Below, piece after piece: positions 1-9,261 of a DNA stretch of 64,000 nucleotides. This DNA is from Pseudogymnoascus destructans (Eukaryota; Ascomycota; Leotiomycetes; Thelebolales; Thelebolaceae), in contig NW_020167524.1 in NCBI RefSeq assembly GCF_001641265.1, positions 186,001 through 250,000 on the forward strand, written 5' to 3'. The notes below the pieces were generated by a model that did no database searches, was not told the origin of the DNA, and saw nothing but the letters and a program-made list of their open reading frames with translations. The translations under genes were made by a program, and so were the position numbers. The first letter of the stretch is position 1; each line of letters begins with the position of its first letter.

Positions 1-264
1 CGACGTAAAAACACAAGTGTAGTTCTGATTCTGTAAGGGTGGCATTTTGCGTGTGCGATGTCGTGTGCAAACCTATACCCGCAGAACAAAAGAAGGCAAG
101 CTTGCCTATAACGTCCACAATACATCGTATCAGGATTTGGTTGTTATTGTTCCAACAAGAAACAAATTTGCGCAATCAGTTTGAGGATAGCACTGGAGCA
201 AAACCTGTCTTGAAATTAGTTCGGGATGTTCGAATATCCAGGGTTTCAAGTATATATCCGTGTC
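1..264. other. left window edge, no gene seen
   Basis: This stretch lies downstream of the HMG-box gene. No reading frame with protein-like composition or splice support is visible. In related fungi APN2 normally lies beyond this side of the locus, but nothing here can be assigned to it. Confidence 0.5.
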
Positions 265-1154
265 CTACTCGGAGGAGATAGGCGCTGAGTTGGCCATTGA
301 GACCAAGATAGGAGAGCTTGCAGGAGTGCGTTTTTTAACTGCACGCCTCTTGATGTCGCTTGATTTGCGTGGCTGGCATCTCCAATTGGGATGGTCGTTG
401 TCGTGCTGGCGCTTGAGCTTCATGGCCTCCAATTGATACTGCATCTTCACTTTCTTTTCAGCAGCAGCCCACATTTGAGCTATAATGGACGCTAGCATAT
501 ATTAGTCCGTGATTGGTTTCTAAAAGTCGTCGGCTACCAATAAGCCGGGTTTTGAGATGAATTGCACTTACAGATTTGGCCAAGACTGGCATCCGGATAT
601 CTCTCCTTGACAAGGTGGCGTTTGTCACGGCGGAAGAGGATGAAACAGTTCGGTGGCTTCGTGATTTTTCTATTTCCCGGGCCGGCTTCAACAAGAGCTC
701 TCTTTCCGAAGTTTGATGCCCGATCCGAAAAGTTTGGAATCATCAGCTCCCATTTCCGAAGTGGGATTATTGTGCCATGTTGGTAAACGACGGTGTCAAT
801 GTATATCAATGTCTCGTTAGATGCCATATACTCCGGGGGGGCAATCTTGTACAGGCAGAAGGCTGGATCGTAGACAATGGAAACATCGGTCCGAATCTCA
901 TTCCTGCAAAATGTTAGGACAAAATAGTGAGGTTGAGTCTTAACTTACGCGTAGTTGTGCGCAACTCTTGCAAGTCTTCCTGGTCCCATAGAGTCCACGA
1001 TTTCCTTCGGGAGAAAGAATGCGGGCATGTTCTCGTGTATGGATTTGAAATAAAACTCCACGGAAGATCGAATCTGAAACATGGCTGTATCATTGAGGTT
1101 GTCAAAATCACCTGGTACTGAAGGTGTTGGAGGTGTTGAAGGTGTTGAAGCCAT
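265..1154 (-). CDS. MAT1-1-3: HMG-box mating-type protein, probably MAT1-1-3
   Basis: Three exons join cleanly: 1154-949, 903-572 and 491-265, giving 254 residues. Introns 948-904 (GTAAGT, CTAAC, GCAG) and 571-492 (GTAAGT, TAG) keep phase. An HMG box starts near residue 148 with KITKPPNCFILFRRDK and continues through SSIIAQMW to RKSSDIKRR. The second intron splits a serine codon after its first base inside the box, as is usual for mating-type HMG genes. HMG-box proteins of this class bind DNA in the nucleus and control mating and fertile hyphae. The box is divergent (PPNCFILF where PPNAYILY is common), and about 147 residues precede it. MAT1-1-3 is chosen over MAT1-2-1 because an alpha-box gene lies on the same idiomorph; that choice is inference. 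The ATG at 1154 is the first in frame, and the stop at 265 could move if a third intron exists. Confidence 0.8.
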
Positions 1155-1754
1155 ATTGTTGAGTTTGTGACTGGTGATAGTAGTTTTTTGGGTTTGACAA
1201 ATGGCTTCGCAAAATCGAAACGATGATGGTGTACGATGATGGTGTACGTTATCGCAAATTGAAGTGCAAAGTAAAGCTGGAATTTGTTGGTTCTTGATCA
1301 GAATGAAATGTTGGTGGAAGGGTAGAAGTGAAAAGGTTTCCGAGACAACAAATATTATTGTGTGTGAGGAGTAGCTTGTTTAAGACCACAAAATTATAGC
1401 AGCCAGCCGAAACAAAAAGACCCCCAAGGTAACGTTTTCAGATAACCTCAACTTCACCGACACTTCTTCATCCTCTGAACGCGGAAATATTTTTGAGGCA
1501 ACAGAAGCTCTACACAGCATCTCTTTAAATTCTGAATACATCACCATGGAATCATCCAACCCCATGAGAAAGGGAAAGACTGGGAAAAGCAAAGATGCTT
1601 TGTTTCCAGGAGAGGCAAGCACTTCGTTCAGGAGATGGGACAAAGGAATATCCGCAAGTAAAAGTGCCCAATCTGATTATTAAACACAAACTAAAAAAAA
1701 AAAGCGAATGCTTCAAGCCTAAGAAAATGCTCCGGGTCGTTTCTTGGTGCCATC
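1155..1754. promoter_or_regulatory. divergent intergenic region inside the mating-type locus
   Basis: These 600 bp separate the minus-strand HMG gene from the plus-strand gene at 1755, so the region must hold both 5' regions. The duplicated string GATGATGGTGTAC near 1222-1245 is the only obvious local repeat. No convincing third gene is seen, and the short frames here look random. Confidence 0.5.
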
Positions 1755-2785
1755 ATGCGCAGGATGGAAATGAATTTGGTTCACCTACTGAGCACCATAC
1801 ATGTTGACAACATTATGAGTGGGAAGATGAACATAGATCGAAGATTGTACACTTCCTTTGAGAATATTTGGAAAGAAACAGAACGACTAAAAGTCGACCC
1901 TGAGTTGTTCCCATCTATAAGACACAAGAAGTACTTCTGGTATGTTATGGCGGGCCTTGCAGAAAAGCTGGAAGGAGTCCGCAATATGCATGAAGCTTGG
2001 TCCAACGACAATCAGTCCTCATTCGAGCTTCAACCGATCAATCTGAACTCACTCGACGACAGCCCTATCAAGTACTGCGGGGCATGCGATAGAATATGTC
2101 TCCTTGAGCTTCACAGCCTTCCATTACCGCCAGAGACAGTAAAACAACGAGGACTTGCTCTGTTAAATGGCTTTGATCTTGGAATGGGGTACATTTATAT
2201 TGACTTCGACTGGTTGGACAAATATAACAGAGAAAATATAACTTTCCCCGGACAGGACAACAATATGTACAGAATTCCTCGAGCCAACGAGGTTCCGTCC
2301 GAAACACTTCAAGATACTCGCGTTTGTCGGTGGCGATTGCAAAACAAATGCTGGCAATGCAGAGAAACCTGGGTTGAACATACGCTCGATGAAGATCATG
2401 CACTGGAGCCGAATGGACCAAGCACCAAGAAGACGTGGACGAAATGGTTCCGAAATTTGAATCAATCGTTTCGCTCCCCTCGTCGGAAGGGTATTAAGTC
2501 GAACAATTTTACCATTCGCCAACGAATCCCCCCTACCGCTGGAATGCTCCTGCGACGAGCAAGGTTCATGTATTCTTCTATTGAACGACGCTACGAAACT
2601 GTAAGCTTGGAGATAGAAGTCTGAATAAGTAATTTATGATCTAACGTTGCTAGGAATACAGAGATAAACTCAGAGAAAAGAAAACGGTAAAGTATTTCGG
2701 CCCCAACAAATGGAACGCAACACTGAAACATGAAAGAGTGCATTTCAGCTGGCTCAAGCCACAGGCGAAAATTATCTTCTTCTGA
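1755..2785 (+). CDS. uncharacterised gene inside the mating-type locus (candidate MAT1-1-6-like)
   Basis: Two exons: 1755-2600 and 2654-2785. The intron 2601-2653 has GTAAGC, a perfect CTAAC ten bases before the acceptor, and phase 0. The spliced product is about 325 residues. It shows two cysteine clusters, YCGACDRIC (C108, C111, C115) and CRWRLQNKCWQC (C191, C199, C202), which could bind a metal, and a basic C-terminal third (SFRSPRRKG, then EYRDKLREKK). There is no signal peptide, membrane span or known DNA-binding box. It sits between the HMG and alpha-box genes, where some Leotiomycetes carry accessory MAT1-1 genes; Pseudogymnoascus has one named MAT1-1-6. Homology to that gene is a guess from position. 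The start could instead be the Met at about residue 25 (MNIDRR). Confidence 0.65.
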
Positions 2786-3400
2786 AGCAGAAAGAAAATC
2801 GCGTAGGAAGGGCTAAACTCCCATTTTTGGCTGTATGTTTCCACCAGACAACACATGTTACAACCCTCTAACCGTTTTTTTTAGCTTCGCACAGCAGGCA
2901 TTGTAGGGACAGCAGAGAGCATAGAAAGCTTGTCACTCGCTGTTCGGTCTTTTCAAGGCCGGCTTCATGGCGACGGGCTGGGATTACCGCTTGTAATGGA
3001 AGTCACAAGAAAAAATCAACCAAAAATGGCATGATAAACGGCAATTCTTAATGGCAATTCTTAATGGCAATTCTCCATTTATAGTTTGCTGGTTCTATGT
3101 TACTTTTTCTATGTAAACTGAGGGTTGTGGCTGGAAATAAATAGTGACGCTGCTTTAATGGCGTGGCGTTGAATGGATCACTTCCTTTGTTCTGTTTTCA
3201 TTCGCTACCGACCGAGAGACACGCCCACTTCACCTTGACAACTACATAAAGAATCGTTTCTCCGAAGATAAAACATCACAAGCAATCCTGTAAATCTTTT
3301 CAGCTCAGTTCAAATAAATATCTTTGGACTTTGACCAACAGATCTTTATTATTTCGTCCACATTTCGCGATAACTTCACCACCATCGAACCTTTACCAAA
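2786..3400. promoter_or_regulatory. upstream region of MAT1-1-1
   Basis: No gene seen. It contains a 13-bp tandem repeat (GCAATTCTTAATG) in about 2.7 copies at 3041-3075, and it should include the MAT1-1-1 promoter and 5' leader. Confidence 0.45.
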
Positions 3401-4446
3401 ATGACCGATCCAGGTCACCCGAATAGGTTTGACGATAATGCAACTGTTCAATCAAAACTCGCTCAGCACATTCAATATCTTGATTGCACGACTACGCTGA
3501 ACACCATGCCATTGACAACGCCTACCACGATGCGTCCATTGAACTCTTGGATGGCTTTCCGAAGTAAATATATATGAGTGAAATACTACCGGTCTGGGCT
3601 AATGTTACCTAGGCTATTATGCAAGAATGTTTACCGACGCCCAACAGAAGGAGATTTCGACCTACTTAACGACGCTATGGCAACAGGATCCGTTCAAAGC
3701 GAAGTGGTCGATCTTAGCCAAAGTCTACTCCATTATCCGGGACTGCCGCGGAAAAGCGCTGGCTCCTCTGGACAAGTTTCTCGAAATTTCCTGCCCAGCA
3801 ATTGGCATCATTCCTATTCATGACTACCTTCCCAAGCTGAACTGGGTTATGAATATCCAAGACGATGGCAGCAAAACTCTGATCCAAACTGGCCCCCCGG
3901 ATATGGCAACTATGGAAGACCAATTCAAACATACTACAATGAGCGAGAGTGAGATCATTGCACTTTGCATCAACCGTGGTTATATGCCAACTGCCAAAGA
4001 AGTATTTCGGGACATGGACAATAATGGCCAGCGGCTTATGGCTTCGCTCCCTCAGTTCAACCCAACGCCAGCTAAAGTTGAGTTCCTCCAAAACGTCTCC
4101 AAGGACCCTCTTGGCATGGCAGCAAAAATTTTCGACCTTGACAGGGACCACCCTTATTTGGAACTGAGCTTCCCGTCATTGATTTGGACTGGGAGAATGA
4201 CGGATATATACAACCCACCAGACAACACGTTGACTGTCGGCAATGGAATGGACAACGAGTACTACAACACTTTTGACCTCAGCAATCCAGCACAGACAAC
4301 TGAATATCTGGCAAGCCTGGGCTATACGCGCCCACTGATTCAACTACCACGTACGTTTGTGCTGCTCACTATCACACTTCTTTCCCCGCTAACTTCTGTC
4401 AGCTATCGAACGCAGCGAAAGCTACGCGCTGGAGGATTCGTTCTAG
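3401..4446 (+). CDS. MAT1-1-1: alpha-box mating-type transcription factor MAT1-1-1
   Basis: Exons 3401-3563, 3613-4350 and 4403-4446 give 314 residues. Intron 1 (3564-3612) splits a Ser codon in the alpha box; intron 2 (4351-4402) has GTACGT, CTAAC and CAG. The alpha box begins near residue 47 with RPLNSWMAFRSYYARMF, followed by SWMAF-type helices, DPFKAKWSILAKVYSIIRD, and the downstream conserved part reading IIPIHDYLPKLNW. This protein is the master regulator of the MAT1-1 mating type and acts in the nucleus to switch on pheromone and receptor genes. The ATG at 3401 follows ACCAAA, a good fungal context. The tail ends ERSESYALEDSF. Without the second splice the frame would run on to a less protein-like end at 4490. 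No frameshift or stop was seen. Confidence 0.95.
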
Positions 4447-5507
4447 AAAGCGCTCGCCACAGAGTGCTCGGAATGTTTTGGTTGTTTTAGCTGACGACCT
4501 CGAAGCATGAAACATCAGCATTCCATCCCTGCCCTTGCATCATGTTTTTAATGCGAGAAGTGACGTCCAGATAAAGAACGCCAAGGAATCTAGCTCCAAC
4601 CCTGTCCCACAACACCTTTCCGCATCAGTCGCGGGGCAGTCTCCACCTAACCACGCCGTCAACTCCTTCCCGCACCTTGTCCCTCCACCGTCGATCCACC
4701 ATTCCACCACCATCCACCACCAGCTCCTTAATTCCGATGCTAGGTCCCCATATTTACCGTTACTGGTGCTTCCTTCTCCCCAAAGCCGTAAATTATCATA
4801 AACCTCCACCACTATTCATTCAGCACACACACGCCGCTTTTACTGTCTTGGCGACGCGTAGATCTTTGCCGCAATGCATGAGACATCACACCGCAGCAAG
4901 TTGGTTGTCCCAATAAAGAGACTTGTCACCCGATGCACTATTGGCCCAGTCTCGGCCAGACCCTGCAGAGATGCGAAGGAAGGGTCACATCGCGTTAGCG
5001 TGCATCGAAAGATCTGACATGTCCTCTGTCCCCACTCCGTATCGGAACTCCCAACTGTTGATTTAGTACGTCCTGCATGAGTACGGTGTACGGTGGAAAG
5101 GGGTGGGGCGAACGCTCGAACGATCGAAGGTTTGGACCCTGATGTAATTTTTGAAATATTTCCTGTTTAGGAATAGCGGAATGCGTTTCGGCGCCTGAGC
5201 TCAACGTTAACTGCGAAGCGGATATTGAGGGAAAGGCATGGAGGAGTCTGGGAAAGTTAAGGAAAGTCGCTGAAAGCCAGGGAAAGTTAAGAGGAAAATC
5301 AGGGAAATTTCGAGAGGAAGCCATGGGAAAGACGCGCAAAGTCAAGGGGCAACGCCGAGGGGAAGCCAAGAGAACATCGGGCAATAGAGCTACTAAATAC
5401 ATGTCCCTGGCCTTGTAAGTAATTCTGTACATTAATCGTGTCGTCGCGCCCGTACGAATTCCTATTCTTACTGCTCCATTCGTCTAGCCCATATCGCAAC
5501 TGTTATC
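4447..5507. other. convergent intergenic region, MAT1-1-1 to SLA2
   Basis: These are the 3' ends of two convergent genes. Frames here are short and lack splice support. A purine-rich stretch near 5230-5320 repeats GGGAAAGTTAAG and variants. No RNA gene or transposon signature was recognised. Confidence 0.5.
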
Positions 5508-8500
5508 TCATTCTTGGTACGAGATCTTCCTCATCTCGCCCAGCCGCTGTCTCGCGGAAGCCAAATTATTCTCGAGTTGCAGAATCTCAACCTATCGACG
5601 GTTAGCATCATGGCGTTTTCGCGAAGCGGGTTTCGGAATCTTACCTGTTGCTCCATTTCTCTGACCTTGAACTCGTGCGCTCCCAGCTTGCCGTAATCAA
5701 CTCGTTCTTCGTCCTGGTCACGGTCCTTGATCATGCTCTGTACTTGCCTGACAAGCGCTCTGCATGCGGCACCGACAGACTTGCTAGCTGTCTCCAGTGT
5801 CTCTTGGCTCTTGCTCATGAATCCAGCCTTGACTCGGCTCGCAGCTACGAGTTGCGCAGTAGAGGCCGCAACATCGTTTGATGCAACAATAAGTTGTTCG
5901 GGGCTATTGCGACCGGACAGGACTCCATCTGCAGTTTCAATCAGAGTGTTTGTGGAGCTCGCCACGGCCTTTGCAGCAGAGATGAGACCTTCAGTCCAGC
6001 GATTGTTCTTCTTGTAGAAGGCGGTGCGAGACGACGACCCCCGACCAGCTTGCACAATCTCTTGCTGGGTTGCGGTGGCCGCCCTGATTAGCTGCGCGAT
6101 GGCATTGGTAAGTGCTAATGCGGCATCGAGAATTGAGTCATGAATTCGCAGCTCGTACGTCGAGTATCCATCCTTGGGCTTATTCTTGAGTTTGGCCAGG
6201 CGTGCTGCTGCTGCGGCGATAGCATCAGCGGCCTTGGTGAGTTCATTGTCGACAAGATCTCCCAAGTCACCCTTGTTGTTCGCCAGTCTCCCGCTGCTGG
6301 GTGCAAATGAGTCAGCAAGCTTGTTCAGCTTTTGCAAGTTCATCTGGACATCATTGTTATTATTGATGACGACGTCAGTTTTCTGCATAGGGTCCATCCC
6401 ATCCAGACGAAAACTCTGGAGGCCACGGAAGAATTTAACTGTGGATTGAGCAGATTGTCTGGCTGAATTTATTAGTTGGTCGGCCTTTTTGTCGTCCGTG
6501 GCCAGCCTTGTGAGTCCCTTGGTATTGCTTAGAACATCTGCAATAGAGCCAGCAAAGACGTTGGTGGCGCGGATAATCTCCGCATGTGTGCTATTAGGGC
6601 CATCGGCGATGAAGTTATTGAAAGAAGTCGCAAACTCAGTCGCACTCGCAGAGGCTTTCTCGACCTGTGATAGCACGTATGACGGAGACGCATTCTGGTT
6701 TCCCGCTTGCATCGAGGAGTCGAGCTCGTAGAGAGCGTCGTCTACGCGTTGGACGCCACTCTGAAGGACAGAATCAATAATGTCATTGATCTTCGCGATG
6801 TTAGAAAGTAACACCGCATCAATCTGACCATCTAAAGCATGGTCTGTTTCTCCTTGGGATAGCTTGAGCTCGTTAAGTTCAATCAAAGTCTGGTCCATTC
6901 CCATCTTCATGATCTCCAGCTCATCTTCCTTTTCTCTGAGCAACTGCTCGAGGTCACTGTCGCCTTCCCTATATTTGGTTGACATGTCCTGAAGAGCACG
7001 CGACTTCTTCCGGAGGGCATCTTCAAGGTCGGCCATCTCACGGTTGTACTTTGAAAGCATTGAGGAGAGCTCGTTGCCCTTGCTAAGCTCTGCATTATCA
7101 GCACGGTCAAGAGCCATACGGAGTTCTCGTTTCAGCTTTTCAAGTTCTTCCCGGTTGCCACCGCTCGCCCGATCCTTTTCATGTAGCGCACGGTCTCGTT
7201 CGCGTATCATATCTGCAAGCTCAAGGTTCTTCGTCTTGATTTCGCGTTCAAGCTTTTCCCGTTTGTCAATGGCTTCCTGTGCCGAAGCTGCCTTGAGTTG
7301 CACGGATTTGAACTTCTGAAGGAGATCAAGATGCTCTGTTCGCAGCTGCGAGTAAAGTTTGGCCAAAGCTTCGTACTTTGTTCGCCATGTATCCAGCTGT
7401 TCTTGCAATGCTTTGATTTGGTCGTCTTTGCTCGTAATTTGTTGACCGTAACTGGCTTGGATCTGCTGCAGTTCACTTTCGAGGGCTTTTACGCGCTGAT
7501 CATACTGTTGCAGCATCAGCTGATCACGTTCGTACTGTGCCCTCGCATTTAAATTTTCTTGCTCAAGCTCTGCCAGCCGTCCTTGGGTCTGCCATTGTGT
7601 CTGTTGCTGCATCAGCGCCTCTTGTTCTCGGCGTTGCTGCTCGGCAAGTTGGCGCTGCTGCTCTTCAAAGTTTTGTTGAGCTTGCAAAGCTGCCTGCTGC
7701 TGGGCGTATAGCTGTTGGGCCTGCCTTTCCTCCAATACTCTCTGTTGCTCCTCGTACTCCTTCTGTTGGCGATTTTGTTCGCCCTTCCAGAACTCACTGA
7801 TGTCATCCGGCTCCTCGTTTTTCGGTGCGGCGACAGGTGTTGGTTGGCGTTCCACTTCCTGCTTTGGGCGTTGTGGCAAGCTAGGTGCGTTTTCGTCCTC
7901 GGCAAGGAGATTGGGCGGGCCTTGAGGCAGTTTGGGAACTGTTATTAGGCTTGTGAGATATCGCAAGTTGGAGCACTCATAGTAGAACTTAATCAACCGA
8001 TAATGCTGAGCATCGTACCGGCTCCTTAGAGGCTCGAGAGCTTCATCGTCACCGGTTGTTGTATGCATTGCGCGAAGCATACTTGTAACAAACTTATAAA
8101 TCCCATAGCTCTCCTGAACCAGTGGTACCAGGGCTGAAATCCGACATTCATTGTTTGCGCCACTCTTAAAATGAGAGAAAATTAACTTCTGGAACTGCTC
8201 AATCTTGTCCTGTAGCTGCATGAGGTCTGTAATCGTCTCATACCCCTCATTTGGATCATTTATTGACTTTAAGCTGATGTACTCCTCATACTCAAAAGTG
8301 CCGTTGAATTCTGGATGCTGTTGGTGAAAGGTGAGCTTTGCGAGCAGGAAGTAGACGTATTCTTTGATCAGCGGGCCATAGCCTCGGAGCCCTTCTCCAG
8401 ATATTCCGCGATTCAAGCTGTCAATCCAGCTTCGATTTGCCATAGATTCCCGAAGTGTTATGGGATGCCCTTCTTGTAAAACTTTGTGTACTGTGATGAG

Positions 8501-8792
8501 TGCTTTGAATGTCTGAATCTCGTCCGCGAGTATAGGTTGCCTGTAGTTTGTCACTATTAGCAGAATGAAAAACGAAGGCCACAGAGATATCTCATCATCT
8601 AAAACTGAGCAGATCCCGGCTGATATCATATTGTACTCACACCTTCATCCCAGCCCAAAAGGACTGAGAGCTCCTGTGGTCCCATGTATACACAATACAA
8701 CTCCTCACATGCTTTCGTTTGGGTGCCGATTCCTCAATGCTGGTGGCTTTTCGGATATTGATAGACAGTTCGCTCTCGGACCTATATCGCAT
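5508..8792 (-). CDS. SLA2: SLA2/HIP1R-family endocytic actin adaptor
   Basis: Exons 8792-8641, 8540-5645 and 5591-5508 give 1043 residues. The N-terminal ANTH domain reads IRKATSIEESAPKRKHVRSC, then VQPILADEIQTFKALITVHK, and binds PIP2. A Pro-rich linker near residue 260 precedes a long Gln/Glu coiled coil (about 290-620) that dimerises and contacts clathrin light chain. The last 250 or so residues are the talin-like I/LWEQ actin-binding module, ending QVEILQLENNLASARQRLGE. It links the plasma membrane to actin at endocytic patches. The small last exon and first exon are supported by GTGAGT/CTACAG and GTAAGA/GATAG sites with correct phase. SLA2 is the standard flank of ascomycete mating-type loci, and its place next to MAT1-1-1 fits that. 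Confidence 0.95.
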
Positions 8793-9261
8793 TTAAATTA
8801 GTTTACCTTCGGGACGATTTAAACCTCTTGTCAGAGATCTACCAAGGCAACAAGATTGGGGGTAACAGACTTCGCATTGTCGACGTGTCTTGCTGTTTGT
8901 AGTGACATGTTGAAACTGCAGCAGCGGAAACACCCGCGCACAGGAAATAAAGTGCAGTATACCAACAAATGGAATGGAGGATAGTGGTATAATCGGCCGC
9001 AGTTTGCTTATATTGTCTCCGTGAGTGAGGCCGCGCAATACGTGAATTTGGGAGCGAGGCTCAAACGGCAAGCTCCGGTCCCCATCATGACGGGGTGTGG
9101 GGCAAGCCTTTTATTCGCCTCCGCGTTGCACTCACCACCTCAACTTCAGATGACACCTTGCTGGCTGAGGAGGATCTTCCTACCCGACGTGCGTCATCGC
9201 CAACCCCACGTAATTTCTATCTGGGCTGTGCATGTAGTCAGAGACGCCTATTGAAAAGTCC
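8793..9261. promoter_or_regulatory. divergent promoter region, SLA2 and NVJ2-like gene
   Basis: These 469 bp separate two divergently transcribed genes, so both promoters must be here. No repeat or additional gene is seen. Confidence 0.5.

Noticed and set aside
945..1121. Plus-strand frames overlapping the HMG-box gene
   Set aside because: They are antisense shadows. The minus-strand model has spliced, motif-level support.
265..1154. Calling the HMG gene MAT1-2-1 and the strain homothallic
   Set aside because: Possible, but an alpha-box gene in the same small interval and the divergent box make MAT1-1-3 more likely. Kept as an alternative only.
3627..4490. A single-exon gene ending at 4490
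   Set aside because: It lacks the N-terminal half of the alpha box and reads through an intron; the three-exon MAT1-1-1 model restores both ends.
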